Positions 1-11,770 of a DNA stretch of 64,000 nt are shown in pieces. A model generated the notes under the pieces. That model was not told the origin of the DNA, searched no databases, and saw only the letters and a program-made list of their open reading frames with translations. A program made the position numbers and the translations under genes. The stretch is from Anastrepha obliqua (Eukaryota; Arthropoda; Insecta; Diptera; Tephritidae). The stretch is taken from NCBI RefSeq assembly GCF_027943255.1, contig NC_072894.1, positions 134,655,601 to 134,719,600 on the forward strand, given 5' to 3'. Within the stretch, counting starts at the first letter, position 1. Each line of letters begins with the position of its first letter.

Positions 1-123
1 AAAAAGGTTTATGTGTTTTTATTGTTTGAATATGAGCTTCAATAATTCATCGCTTACATGAAGAACTTTCTTTGTTTATTATAAAAAAATGAACAAAAAC
101 TAAAAAAGTTCACAAATCTATCT

Positions 124-1495
124 CACAGTGAAAGTGAGCCACCTTAGCTGAACTGAACTTAAATAACAAATTAATACTTTGTTGGGCCACCTTTGGCGGA
201 AATAACGGCTTTTAGACGTCGGGGCATTGATTTTAATAACTTACAGATATATGTGGAAGGAATTGCACGCCACTCGTCTTGTAAGGCATCTAAAAGACTT
301 TGTTTTGAAGAAATGCTATGTTTCCGCAGGTTTTGGTCAAGACGGAACCATAAGTTTTCAATTATATATATTTATATCTGGAGACTGCGGTGGTACTTCC
401 AATACGTGGGGGCAGTTATATAATAGATATTCCCGCGCAACAAACGACTTGTGCTTAGGATCATTGTCCTGGTAAAAATAGAAGTCGCCTTCGTATTTAT
501 CCATTATGCCTGGAATATGTTGAAGATTTCCAGTTCCACCACCTGCCATGCAACCCCAAACCATGACGGAGCCACCGCCGTGCTTCATATTGGGAGTTAG
601 GTTTTTCGGCTGAAACTCAGTGTTTTTTTATCGCCATACCATCTTCTTACCGTCAGAGCCAAATAAGTTAAATTTACTTTCGTCTGTAAAGAGAACCTAC
701 AAAAATATTATTATAGCCTCTACGTTGCATACCGTTATGAACCTTTTGCCAGAAACTCATATCCTTATAGACATATTTCAGCGCAAACTCCAACTTTTTT
801 TCGATTTTTGCTGCTAATAAATGGCTTGTTTCTGGCCGTACGACCATTATAACCATGCTTTCTGAGAACTCTTCTTACAGTGTCGGGGTTAACGTGGATA
901 TTTAGCTGCTCCTCAACCATCTTCGTCAATTTTGGAGCACTAAGATGAGGATTTTTCTTCACTTCGCGCAAAATAAATGCCTCGTCCCTTTCTGAAAACG
1001 CCTTTTTTTTGCTTTCTTTCTGCTTTCTTTCTGCTTGTTTCCTACTCTTCCTCCTCTAGTAAAGCGATGTATGATGTGCTGGACAGTTCCTCGACTTTTA
1101 TTCACATATTCCGCAATTTTTCTTTGGGATTTTCCTTTTTTAAAAAGATCAATTACTAACTGTCTAATTTCAACACTTGTTTGTCGACCCATCTTTATAA
1201 CCTGCTTGATAATAAACAACTAAAACACTAAGAATAAGATGCAAAATACATATCCCGTTATCTTAGAAGAAACAAGGTTAGGTGGCTCACTTTGAGTGCG
1301 ACGTTAGTTTGTGTGTTTGGTTTTGTTCTTCATTATTACTCTTACTTCGGCAGCAAACAAACAGAAAAAATACAGTTAGATTACACAAGCTTGCTCACTT
1401 GATAAAGTTGACAAAAAATAATGGGTGTTTGAAAGTATTTACAAAAGTTGTTTAATCAAATATCTTCAAGGAATTGGTGGCTCACTTTGACTGTG
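124..1495 (-). mobile_element. Tc1-like DNA transposon with decayed transposase
   Basis: Imperfect terminal repeats (124-143 and 1476-1495, 19 of 20 bases matching as an inverted pair) bound about 1.37 kb. A second direct copy of the repeat lies inside the right end (1281-1297), like the IR/DR ends of many Tc1 elements. On the minus strand the remains of a Tc1 transposase run from about 1195 to 360: an N-terminal helix-turn-helix starting MGRQTSVEIRQL (about 1195-1040), an HTH_Tnp_Tc3-like second domain (about 970-830), the first catalytic Asp in TDESKFNLFG (about 690-655), the GGGSVMVWGC block (about 585-555) and the second Asp in YQDNDPKHKS (about 480-450). Frameshifts and stops break the frame repeatedly, so it is not functional. 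It sits in or beside the upstream intron of the TMEM64-type gene. Confidence 0.85.
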
Positions 1496-1563
1496 ACTCA
1501 CTTTATATTTTTATAGCTAATTTCTTTTGCACCCGTCTTCAACTTTTACTTTCATTTTTGTAG

Positions 1564-4500
1564 GTCAGTGCCGTTAATCCACGTGCTTATCACACGGCCT
1601 CGCTCATAGGGCTCATGCCGGCGCAGATAATTAATACATATTTGGGATCAACACTGAGGTCAATGCAAGAAGTGCTTAGTAGCCATGGACCGCCGTTGAC
1701 GGGTTACATTAGCTTTGGTCTTGAGGTAAGTGGGTTGAATTGAGCTCTACAATTTACGGATATTGGGGTGTGCTCATATTTTCCTTTAAAATGATATACA
1801 AATAAAAATATTTTTATTCTATTATTTAACTTACGACGTGGTTTACATTTTTTATTCTCTTTTTTATGCCTCTACCAAAAATAATTTATGACTTCTATAT
1901 AGCAAATTTTGTGCATATGTATGTGTCAAATAGTTGCGGAGTTCTAAGAGATTTGGTAATTTTACGATTTACAGCATAACAGCAACAATTGAGGTGAAAG
2001 GACGAATTAAAATTTTGTCTTCCCTGGAGGCATAGCACCACCCGGTGTTCACAATATAGATTTCGTGGTTGAGAGACAAATCCATTTAAAGCAACTGGCT
2101 TAAAATTGTTTACTTAGTGATTTTTTCATAGCAAAAAAATTTGCGGTGTTCAGAAAGTATTTGTTTGAAAGCAATAAATCTAAGATTTTAATGCATGCCA
2201 CTGACAGCAGCCAATTGTGCATGTAGCACTTTGTAGGGGCAATTTGTCGAAATCGGGCCAGAGCATTGGCACCGAAACAAAACAATAAAAAAAATACTTT
2301 CTAAAAATACGCCAATTTCTTTACTCGGTTGCTAGTACTGCTCAGCAATTCTCCTGAACGAGTATTTATTCAAATTAACAAAACAATTTGAAAACGCTTG
2401 CTTTAAAGTTCTTCTCAAACTGTTTTGTTCGCTGTTTGTTTGCTACGCCTGCAAATTTGCTACACAAAATTCATTATTATTTATTGATATTGGTCGCTGA
2501 GCGAAGCGGTGTAAATTTCTAATGTAATAATTAAGAATGTGATTGTACAGTGAAGCACGATAAAATAGAGCCAGACACTCATTGATGAATTGAATTTCAA
2601 TACTATAATTGCTTTATAAACTCCAGAAACTAATCAAACGTTATTGATCACATGCAATGCAATTGTTATTTTGCAATTTTTGGATTAGTAGTTAGTAGTC
2701 TGCATACTGTGTAAACAAGCAAGCGCACGTTAAAATAGAGCCAATTAAAAAAAATCATTTTTTTGTGACACCACAAATAACTTTTTTGTACATTGTATTA
2801 TATATGAAATGGAAAGCGAGTTTTTTTAAATATATTTCTAAGGAAGTCTTGGAGGCTCACCTAAGCCCATGGAGGGTCTTCGAAACAACACGTGCCACAA
2901 ACTGTTGAGTCAATGTAAAGGGTAATGCAAAAGACGCTCCTAGATGTTGTTTTAAAACAAAACATGTAAAAACTTAGATTATTTCACGTTTCACAATTTT
3001 TATTCAAAATACGTCTCTTAGCAATTAATATATGTGAAAAAATAGCATCATTTAAATGCGCCTCCAATACAGGTAAAATCCGCCAAACAGTCGATTCATG
3101 AATATCTGGTGGTTGAGAATGTCGAGATATCCATGTTGCAGGTTGTTCAGCAAGACCTTGCGCTACAGCAGCAATATTCTCAACGAAGCGTCCAGTTTTT
3201 GTACCGCTAGTCCCTTTTCTATTATCGACACAATCAGTTTCGGAAAGTTTTTTCACCAACCTTTGAATTGTCAACTCCTGGAGATGATTATTTCCACAAA
3301 AAAAAAAAAAAAATTTGAGATATTTTGTTCTTAAAGATTTAGAATTTTCTTCATAAATTTCAATACATACTTGACAAATCTCAAAATTGGCATAAAAAAG
3401 GTACCGTCTAGGAATTATTCACTAATGATATCGAGGCGTCACTTTTGAAAAAACATTTATACATGCATACATATGTAGGTGTTGCTTAGCTGTATCGAAA
3501 ATAACGACCACTCCACTAAGTATTGCGTTGAAGCTAACGATGACTGGCTGTGTAGTCAGTACTCGTGCATGTATGGAAAATGTTTATGCTGCCACAACAA
3601 CAACAACTTAACTGACTAACACAAAGATATTTTTCAGAACACAGAACTCTCTGGAAATCAATCCGCGACGTTTGGCGTTTTTTATTTATAGATAAACAAG
3701 ACAGTTTGAAGAATTCCATTTTTTATAATTTTTTTTATGAATTAATTTTCAAACATTTTTTGAGCATATTTCACTGACAGAAGTGAAGCTTTGAAGGCAG
3801 ACAAAGAAAGAGGGAGAGATCCGAGAGAGAATGAGAGAGAGAGGAAAATAATATATAGGGCCCGCCATCTATCGTTACGGATTTGAACTAGGTATTATTT
3901 CAAGAATGGTAACACTTAGCTGTCATCTGATTTGACAGAAAATTAGTTTTATTCTTCCGCTGAACGAAAATGGTTGTGTATACGCTCAAAGAACACTGGG
4001 AAAGATTGCGACATTACTTTGAAAATCATGGTAATGTTGCAGAATGTGTACGAAAATTACGTACGGCAATGAGAAGAAGAAAAGCACCGAATGAAGCGTA
4101 TGTGCGTTACTTTACGAAAAAAGTAAGAGAAACTGGGATGCTTATTGACAAACCAACGCGTGACCGACCAAAAACCGTGCGTACACCCGAAAATATTGCT
4201 GCTGTGGCCGAGAATCACCAGGAACATCAGTTCACCGTCGTTCTCAATAATTGGACATTTCGGAGACATCATTGAGACGAATTTTGCGTAAAGACCTTGG
4301 TATGACGCCGTACAAAGTCCATATGAACGAAGTTGTGTTCCATCAGTAACCGGAAGGATTGTATTTCAAAATAAAACAAACAGTTTGAAAAAATATTAAG
4401 TAGTTTCTTTTTTATAGCATTTTTAATTCCGTAAAGCTATATGGCGTACCCTGTATATCTAAATAAGTGCACAACATTTGCAGAAAATACAAATAGACAA

Positions 4501-5349
4501 AACTGACAAAAAACGGAGAAGGGTTGACCGGTGTAGGTAAACGCCGGACACAAACCGTTGCAACAACGCCACACACAAACCGCAGCAACGGCACAAATTA
4601 CCACAAGGCAATACCAATAAATCCAACGCCGGAATGAATAGCACTTTATAGTACGCACAAGCATTAGCCAGGAAACGTAAATAAGCGCCAAAAGGTAGGC
4701 ACCAAAAAAATTGATACCAAAAAACGCCCCAAACAGTAGGCACCAAGGAAATATAACGCCAAAAAGTAGGCACCAAAAATATATTTCCTACAAGCTTGCA
4801 CCAACAAACAAGCGTCAAAAAGTAGGCAGTGTTATTTCTCAACGAAAATACCCAAAACGTTGGCCTCAAAATTTTACTCTCCATTCTCGCTCGTCCATCG
4901 ACGCCTAAGAAGTTTCACTTCAAAAAGTAAAGTTTATAAAAAAAAATACAGATTTTGAAAATCTGTTGCCTGTAAGCAACAGTTAATGGTGTAAGCTCTA
5001 GTTAAGAGTGACTCTATTTCATTGCACACCACTGTATTTAATAGTTTTGTATGTAATAACCATAAAAATTGGCGTTGGAATGATTTTATTTGAAATGTGT
5101 AGCTGGAATATCTCAATAATTGTCTTAATGTTATAATTTTTTTTTGGGAGTTTTTTATAATATTTTAATTTAATCATATGCGTATGCACTTTCTTAAGTA
5201 TTTTCCTAACTAAATTATCACTTTCTTCTTAGGTCATCTGCGGTGTTACGCTCATGATGTGGGTCATACAAAAGGCGCGTAAAGAGTTGGCTCAAACACT
5301 GCTCGCCGATCTCAGCAACCAAGGCAAACTGATAGAAATAGATGTGTGA
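1564..5349 (+). CDS. TMEM64: TMEM64/TVP38-type VTT-domain membrane protein, last two coding exons (partial gene)
   Basis: Two exons encode the C-terminus: 1564-1725 (54 codons, phase 0, acceptor ATTTTTGTAG, donor GTAAGT) and 5233-5349 (38 codons plus TGA, acceptor TTCTTCTTAG). The joined peptide has NPRAYHTASLIGLMPAQ, then TLRSMQEVL, GYISFGLEVICGV and a final hydrophobic helix followed by IQKARKELAQTLL. This matches the end of the SNARE-associated/VTT family of TMEM64 and yeast Tvp38, in which the last transmembrane segment is followed by a short basic cytoplasmic tail. Family members are multi-pass proteins of the ER/Golgi or plasma membrane; vertebrate TMEM64 is linked to calcium handling and Wnt signalling. 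The 5' exons lie left of the window. The 3.5 kb intron holds mariner and other repeats. A polyadenylation signal AATAAA lies at 5649. Family assignment is from recognition, not a search. Confidence 0.75.
2984..3274 (-). pseudogene. Mariner-type transposase fragment (HTH region)
   Basis: A minus-strand open frame begins TIQRLVKKLSETDCVDNR and continues through ENIAAVAQGLAEQPATWISR. This is the second half of the DNA-binding region found in insect mariner elements with the DUF4817-type HTH. The catalytic domain is missing, no terminal repeats were identified, and the frame ends at an A-rich tract near 3300. It lies in the last intron of the TMEM64-type gene. Confidence 0.6.
3780..4921 (-). repeat. 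Unclassified ~700 bp repeat with GAAGTGAAACTT ends, copy 1 (split by a mariner)
   Basis: Read on the minus strand, this region matches the second copy at 11954-12660 along its whole length: the terminal GAAGTGAAACTTCTTA, the CGTCGATGGACGAGCGAGAAT block, a TTTTTGGCG minisatellite (about 4690-4830), a CCGGTCAACCCTTCTCC-type middle, a CTCTCTCTC-rich end and a terminal inverse of the first repeat at 3780. The match is broken only by a mariner insertion (3856-4453). The hydrophobic open frames in it (for example 4459-4884) come from the T-rich minisatellite and do not look like protein. No transposase is visible, so the class is unknown; non-autonomous DNA element is the best guess. Confidence 0.7.
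3856..4453 (+). mobile_element. Internally deleted mariner with truncated transposase ORF
   Basis: Terminal inverted repeats begin TAGGGCCCGCCATCTATCG at 3856 and, on the other strand, CAGGGTACGCCATATAGC ending at 4453; both then read TTACGGA. TA duplications flank them (3854-3855 and 4454-4455). Inside, an open frame from 3970 encodes about 100 residues starting MVVYTLKEHWERLRHYFENH, the DUF4817-type HTH of insect mariners, followed by VRTPENIAAVAENHQEH. The frame stops at 4275, well before any catalytic Asp, so the element cannot mobilise itself. It is inserted in the repeat at 3780-4921. Confidence 0.8.
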
Positions 5350-7049
5350 TTGTTGTGATGTGAAAAGAAGGACTGTTACTCGTATTGTTTCCTTTTATAG
5401 ATGCCGGGCAGTATTCATTGCAATATGAATGAATTTGAAATGCTCAATTAAAACTCGTAATCAAGGCTGGCTATTGCCAACTTCATATTATATATATTAT
5501 ACATAGTACGAATATATGATATGTTACATACATAGTTGCATACAGGCAAACTTCCATAGACGTTTGTTGAAAACGCTAAACGCTCACTATACATATAAAA
5601 AAAAGACTATTTTATAAATTTTTGCTCTCTTTGTTTTTAATGAATTTAAATAAAAACGAAAAAAATTAACTTAAATAGACAGTTTATTTTTCATTTAAAA
5701 ATGCAGACACATAAAAATTGTAATACAAAAAATGAAAAGGAATGAAAAGAAGGGAATGTTTTTTAAATTATAGTTATGTATAGAAACTTGTACATGTAAA
5801 TGAAAAGCCAAATTTAAGTAAGATTAATGTGAAAATAAATTTATAGTATAAAATTATTATTACTTATTATTAAATTACTAATTAAAAGAATTATAATTTA
5901 AAATAAATGTTTTGTTACATGATTAGATCTACAAACATATTTCAAGTATTAACTGGTAAATTCTGGAATACATTTATTTACATTTACAATTGTACTTTCT
6001 AAGCATTTATGCAATAAACAAGTGCTTTTCAAACTATCCGATAGTTGTTAAATTCCTGAACTTTTGACAAAACCAACTCTTTGACTTAAACAGTTTTGCT
6101 TTTGGAGCGAAAAATTCTGAACTTTCTTGGAACAATTTTATGATACAAAATTCATGTGCTACAGCTGTGAATAATTACAATAATTTTTAAATTATCTAAT
6201 TATATACAGCAAGACACACGCCAGAAATAGCAGGAAGCGCTTGGCCAAACACCTAAAAAGGGTGTAAGAAGACTGTGTGCTGTATATTGGCAGGAAGCTT
6301 TAACTATTTTTTTTTAATTTTAAATAATTTTGTACAAAAATATAGTTCACACTACTACAAAAACCGCCTAATGCAACGTTTCAAACTTTGTTCAAAATTT
6401 ATAAAAATTCGGCAAATTTACATCCAAATTTCAAACTTTTTAAGCAGAATTTTTGTATGCAATTTCAAGTATGCAATTTTGGTAAAGTTCAAGTTTTAAG
6501 TAGCTAAAAAGTCACACTGATTCTTCAGAATTTTTTTCGCTCACGGTCTTGTGCATTTTCTCCACATTTTTTTATATGGAAGAAAACACGCAGCACCGTC
6601 AGCAGAAAAAATCTCAAAAATCAACGCGATTTTTGAATCACTTAAAATTTGCACTTTATGTTGGTGAAATTGAATGATCTATAAAACTGCATACCTGAAA
6701 TTTTTCTAAAAATTCTGTGTAAAAAGTTGGAATAGATTTGATCAAAATTTGGCGAATTTTCACGATTTTGCTTTATATGGTTCTTCATTGTAGCATCAAT
6801 TATATTTTATTTTAAATTAAAAGTGCAAAATAAATAAATTAAAAGTACTAAATAAATAAATAAATAGTCAAAACGTATCAATATATGGTGTGCACTTGCT
6901 TTTGGCGCTGACGGTAAATATCATTAAAATAATTGAGTCGAGAAATTTATTGTTTGATTGGTTGAAAGTGCTAAGTGGATTTAGGGTGTTTTGTCAAAAG
7001 CGCACATTTAAGTATAGTTAATTTACTATTTAAGAAATTCATGTATATC
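5350..7049. other. AT-rich 3' flank of the TMEM64-type gene
   Basis: I see no gene here. The first 300 bases are likely 3' UTR, with a candidate AATAAA at 5649-5654. A short fragment at about 6218-6272 (GCTTGGCCAAACACC followed by AAAGGGTGTAAG) matches the 3' end of the SINE family described at 29147. The rest is low-complexity AT-rich sequence. Confidence 0.5.
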
Positions 7050-7608
7050 GGGTGTTTTTTTATCTGCATGAGAACTATCGATAACGATAACTATGGTTTG
7101 ACAGCTGGGCATGGCAAATTGTGTTGACATTTCTCCTTAGTAAGGTTTGACAGGTCTCACGAATCGTTTAACTCAAGAGCAGCGCTTCCAAGTTGTGGAA
7201 ATTTACTTTGAAGAAAATAAATGTGTACGCGAAGTACATAAAGAAAAATATTTAAGAAAACTCCGTGCTCTCGATTCCTCGTCATTCTCAACTGGTTAGG
7301 CTTTGTGCTCCGACTACATGGACAATTTTACGTAGTGCGAGAATTGAAGCTAAATGACCATCGTTTGCGTCGCATTTTTGCTGATTAAACTCTTTTACAT
7401 TTATTATTCAGATTTATTGAAAAAAGAAGTCAAAAATTGAACTGATCGAATGGACTATGCAACTTGTAGCCGCGACGGACATATGCATGATGTCATATTG
7501 AAAAAATAAATGCCATGAAATTATCTGCCAGTTTATAATAAAATAAGTTCATTCCAATATTTTTGTTTTGCATTATCGCTTTAAGTTCTCAAGCTCTTAA
7601 AAACACCC
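7050..7608 (+). mobile_element. Internally deleted mariner (non-autonomous)
   Basis: Inverted ends GGGTGTTTTTTTATCTGCAT at 7050 and its counterpart ending at 7608 (GGGTGTTTTTAAGAGC on the other strand), both followed by GAGAACT, bound about 560 bp. The interior still codes in broken frames for an HTH-type start (LTQEQRFQVVEIYFEENK near 7160-7220). The rest of the transposase is missing or degraded. Confidence 0.7.
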
Positions 7609-7958
7609 TTTATGTATGTATAAACGCAAGTTTTTTTTATTTTTTGTAGATATTATATTCGAATTGTTTACATATTTTTTATGCATACGTACATACATAT
7701 GTATGCACATAATTAATAAAAACTGTCAATCTCGCTTGTATTCTCTGTATCTTGTAAAAATAAAAACGGTCTGAGTTTATAAAAACAACCAAACTGTGCC
7801 TAAATCTAATGACAATTTCGCACTAATCAGTTTTAATAAGCTCCGCGCACGCTTTCACGCTCGCTTTTGTAATTGAAAAAAAAACAATTTTTTTTGTGTA
7901 TAGAGCAAAAGGTTATCTGCGCTATGCGTAAGGATTTAAATGTATGTATATGTACATA

Positions 7959-8867
7959 CTACTGTGTCCAAAAAATAAGGTGACATTGTATTTATTTTGA
8001 AAATTCTTTATTTATTCTTCCAAATCAATTTCATCCCCTTCAAAGTAATCCCCTCCCGACACAATGCACTTATGCCAACGTTTTTTCCAATTTTCGAAAC
8101 ACTGGTTGTAGTCACTTTCCGGGATGGCCTTCAGTTCCGTCTTCGTTGCGGCTTGAATCTCCTCTATCGTGTCAAAACGGTGTCCCCGGAGCGGTCTTTT
8201 GAGCCAGAAGTCGCACGGTGCCAGATCAGGTGAATACGGTGGTTGCGGAACGATATGGGTTGAGTTTTTGATGAAATGATCACGAATTACGAGTCCAAAA
8301 AATTCAATGTTTTCGGTACCAGTCGAGATTTGACGCGCTTGAGGCCCAAAACATCCTTCAAAATGGTATTGACTGAGCCTTTCGATATGCCAACATCATC
8401 AGCAAGGTCTCTAATCGTTAATCGACGGTTTTTCAACACCAAATCTTTGATTTGTTGGACGTGAGCTTCGTCAGTTGAGGTTGATGGTCGCCCAGGACGC
8501 TCTTCGTCTTCGACACGTTCACGACCGGCTTGGAACTCACTATACCACTTGTAAACATTTTTTTTAGACATAGCCTCATCACCAAAGGCTTTCTGCACCA
8601 TCCTCAACGTATCCGAAAATTGATTCCGCAAACAAAATTTAATGCAAATTCTTTGCTCAACAAATTTCGACATTGCAAAAAACGAGAAACTCACTTTTAG
8701 CAGCTCACAAAACGACGCGTATCTCAAACAGTAAATGAATATTTCACATGAAATTTGACATAGATGTCACTCACAGTACTACCAACCTAAAAAAAAAAAG
8801 AATTCTCCTAATCCTTCAAAGCGCGCAGTTTAAAATCAAATGTCACCTTATTTTTTGGACACAGTAG
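7959..8867 (-). mobile_element. Mariner with perfect 29-bp TIRs and the catalytic centre deleted
   Basis: The ends 7959-7987 and 8839-8867 are perfect 29-base inverted repeats starting CTACTGTGTCCAAAAAATAA, flanked by TA (7957-7958 and 8868-8869). On the minus strand a transposase starts at Met 8673 ([15 protein letters not shown]). It keeps the two HTH modules (about 8620-8300, with [19 protein letters not shown]) up to about 8290, then joins directly to the C-terminal end containing YSPDLAPCDFW (third catalytic Asp, about 8225-8195) and finishing near 8000. The segment holding the first two catalytic Asp residues is gone. Length is 909 bp against about 1.3 kb for intact mariners. The intact TIRs suggest a recent, mobilisable deletion derivative. 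Confidence 0.9.
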
Positions 8868-9404
8868 TATGTACTTATTCGAGTTATATAATAACTGTAA
8901 ACCTAGTTTTGTATACTGCTTGTTTTTTACAATTATTTACATTCTATTTATAAGCTTCTTTTCGTAACTACTATATCTAACTATTAAACTTGCACTGAAA
9001 GACCGGTCCTCAGACCTAGCGGAGTTAAACTTGCTATGTGAAACTGATTCTTATAACGTAGTTTATGCTGCATATCAACTTCTTGTAAATATATGTATGT
9101 ATGTGCATTAGGGTTATTGTTGTAAGTAGGTTGTTTGATATGATATATGTACATATGTTTATTCCTGTTCTAGGCCGTTGTTAGCTTGCTAAAGCAATTT
9201 TGTAATAGACTACGCGTATATGTATGATACCAGATTCCATATATATTTACATATGGACTTTAAACCGATTTATTCTAAGTTTTAGTGTTGAACAAAATAA
9301 ATGTGAAATCTTGTCAGCCTAACGGGGATTGTTTTATTAATTGCGCCCACATCGCGAAGATACCAAATTTATTTCATGTTAAACATTTTCTGAAGTAGAT
9401 TTAA

Positions 9405-10113
9405 GAGGACAGATACCTGTAAAATTTCGGAAAAATTTTTTTTTTTTTCATAAAATGTTAATATAATCCTTTAAAAATATGTCAAACAAATTTTTAGAAC
9501 GTAAATTTAAGTATTTCTTACATTATCGTCAACCGTGACGACTCTATTCTTTGCGTTCGAGCGCTGGGAAAGGTATAGTTACGTTGTCGACTTTAGACGC
9601 GTTTTTCTCAAAACTATATTTTTCAAATTGACGTACACGATAGGTCGAAAAGGTCGATCTCCCTGAAATTTCGCACACATCTTTTTTATGATATTACTTT
9701 CTATGTGAATTTAAAGTTTTCGAAAAAATAATTTTTTCGAGGCAAAACTAATAGAAAATTCGCCCCAAAATTCATTTTTTTAAGCATTTTATTTCGCGAT
9801 TTTTTTTCATTTGATTTTTAATTCATATAGAAATTATGACATTAATAAACAAAACAATTTTTGGTTTTTTGTATATCACTGACGCCGATGCTACAATGTC
9901 CGCCGATTGAAAAGACCTGTTGCGAACTTCCTGGAAGAATTGAGTCTACATTCGCCATTTTAAATGATTAAAATAAAAAAAATATATATATATTTTTTAA
10001 TGTATAAATAAACTGTATGAAAATTTTGAAAAAAAATATATATTGACTTCTTCATTTTAAATAATTTTAATAAATATCAAGGAAAATATGGCCGTTTACA
10101 GGTATCTGTCCCT
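9405..10113. mobile_element. TTAA-flanked non-autonomous DNA transposon (MITE)
   Basis: Ends GAGGACAGATACCTGTAAA at 9405 and the inverse of AGGGACAGATACCTGTAAA ending at 10113 are bounded by TTAA at 9401-9404 and 10114-10117. TTAA duplications are used by piggyBac and Kolobok elements; the purine-rich GGGACAG start fits Kolobok better than the CCY start usual for piggyBac. No protein-coding potential is visible; the interior is AT-rich with runs such as CGTCAACCGTGACGAC. Confidence 0.65.
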
Positions 10114-10418
10114 TTAATTTTGGATATTTTAGAGCTTTAAAGGAAAAAAATTCAATGCGCAATTCTTAGCTGGTGGCCACGTGAAACATTTTTTTGTTTT
10201 ACTTTGATTAATTCTACCTACTTTTAATATTACATATAAACTTATTTTAAAAAGTTATAAAATACATGTAAAAGCTTGTTATGTATAAAATATAAAATTT
10301 TTATAAAAAGTTGTTCAAAATGCGACAAGCTTTTTAGTTGGTTTAAAAAATAAAAAACTATGTTCATATAAATTTTGTACGTTCAGAGAGCACTTCTAAT
10401 TATTCGGTATAATCAGCA

Positions 10419-10545
10419 TGTTGTTGCCATTGTTGTAACTGCATGAATGTTCTTCAAAACATGCGTCTTGTGGAATGCTGCTGGAGTGTCAGTCCTAGGC
10501 CGGATATTTATGAAATCTTTTAGAGTAGATCCGCAGCATTCTCCG
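10419..10545 (+). repeat. Diverged dispersed repeat (GTT-rich head, GTCCTNGGCCGGATAT core)
   Basis: The segment has a GTTGTTG-rich start, then GGAATGCTGCTGGAGTGTCAG and TAGGCCGGATATTTATG. The same order of blocks occurs at 33073-33215 (GTTGTTGTTGTAGCAGC, GGAATGCTGCTGAAGTGACAG, TTGGCCGGATATAAATCC). The two copies are clearly related but diverged. Its class is not evident. This copy directly abuts the alternative aminotransferase exon and could supply its 3' untranslated sequence. Confidence 0.55.
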
Positions 10546-10551
10546 CCGTCT

Positions 10552-10677
10552 TTATACATTTCTGCGCCAATTGCGTAATCTTTTCTCCAGATGTTGCTTG
10601 CAAACAGTCTCTAAAACATTTAATGCCAAGTCGACATCGTCGTAGGTGACGCAGAGTGGCGGTCGAATGCTAAGCAC
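10552..10677 (-). CDS. AGXT2: AGXT2 alternative (distal) terminal exon, 42 codons
   Basis: On the minus strand a good acceptor (CTAACCTCCTTAG) precedes an open exon 10677-10552 that reads VLSIRPPLCVTYDDVDLALN and on to a basic tail ending RNWRRNV and TAA. It aligns with the ordinary last exon 14691-14587 ([20 protein letters not shown]...) and with the C-terminus of class-III aminotransferases. It is in phase 0, so it can be spliced directly to the donor at 14940. The terminal 41 residues include the small C-terminal domain strand and helix. It could be a true alternative last exon, giving an isoform about 7 residues longer, or a remnant of a duplicated gene; its clean frame and splice site favour the first. 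Confidence 0.7.
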   Translation of the reverse strand: MLSIRPPLCVTYDDVDLALNVLETVCKQHLEKRLRNWRRNV

Positions 10678-10989
10678 CTAAGGAGGTTAGAGAAGGTTAG
10701 GAAAATATGAATTAGCATTATTTGTTGTTTTTTTTTTTTTTGTTTGCTTTGAAAAGACTTCAGAAGTAATTTATTTCTAGGTGCAAAAAGGCGTTTTGTG
10801 AATTGGAAATTATGAGCATAGAATTTTAAGAAAAATAAATAAAACAGTTTCTATTTATGAAAGGATTTAGTAGCGATATTCTAAATGTACCTATTTACAT
10901 GGCAGGAAAGGGAGGATAGTGATAAAAATGTGATAATAGCTTCGTGGCTAAATTGTTAATTACACCTTAAAAGTGAGGTTGTAATTTAC

Positions 10990-11770
10990 ATAAAGGGTGT
11001 TCAGATTGGAGATACTTTTTCGAATACTTTTTTTTTTACAGATCACGCGTGATTACCGGCAAACTAAATATATACGTTTTTTCAGTATTCATTGACTTTT
11101 GTCATGGAAAGGTTTAAGCCTCAACAACGTTTAAAAATCGTGCAATTGTAATACGAAAATCGACGCTCTGTGAAAAGTGTTCATCGCGCGCTCAAGCCAA
11201 CTTATGGCCCGAATTTTGTTTAGCAATGAGGCAATTTTTGGCTCAATGGCTACGTCAATAAGCAAAATTGTCGTATTTGGGCTGAATAGCAAGCCGAAGC
11301 CATGCAAGAACATCCATTGAAAACAACCGTTCGGTGCGGCCTATGGGCTGAAGGAATCATCGGCCCATATTTCTTCAAAGACGAAGCTGGCGCCAATTGA
11401 AAAGTGAATGGCGAACGCTAACGCAACAAGATGAACAACTTTTTGATGCCTGAAATTGAAGCTCGTGATCTGCACAACATTTGGTTTCAATAAGACGGCG
11501 CTACTTGCCATACAACCCGTGAAATAATGGATTTACTGCGTCGTCGTTTCGGTGAGCAATTTATCCCTCGTCTCGGACCAATGGATTGGCCACCAAGATT
11601 GGCCGATATCACACCTTTGAACTTTTATTTGTGGGGGTGTGTAAAGTCTAAATGCTTTGTGGGCAACCAGCTTCCATTGCGGCAACGTTACTAAAGTTGT
11701 TCCCGAGATAACGACCGAAGTCCTCCAGCGAGTCATTCAAAATTGGTGTTTACGGATAGCCAAATGACGA
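10990..11770 (+). pseudogene. Degenerate mariner transposase
   Basis: From about 10990 (AAAGGGTGTTCAGATTGG, probably the terminal repeat) the plus strand reads in broken frames MERFKPQQRLKIV (about 11104), then a catalytic-domain remnant, then IWFQ*DGATCHTTREIMDLL around the second Asp (about 11480-11530) and PRLADITPLNFYLWG at the third Asp (about 11597-11640). Stops and frameshifts are frequent. It belongs to the same broad mariner group as the copy at 19380 (which has DGATCPTERVTMDL and PLDYFLWGYVKAHV) but is far more decayed. Confidence 0.7.

Noticed and set aside
4459..4884. 141-codon minus-strand frame looking like a Trp/Cys/Phe-rich membrane protein, and its relatives at 12140-12727
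   Set aside because: The same peptide pattern appears in both copies of a non-coding repeat and derives from the TTTTTGGCG minisatellite; there is no conserved start or domain.
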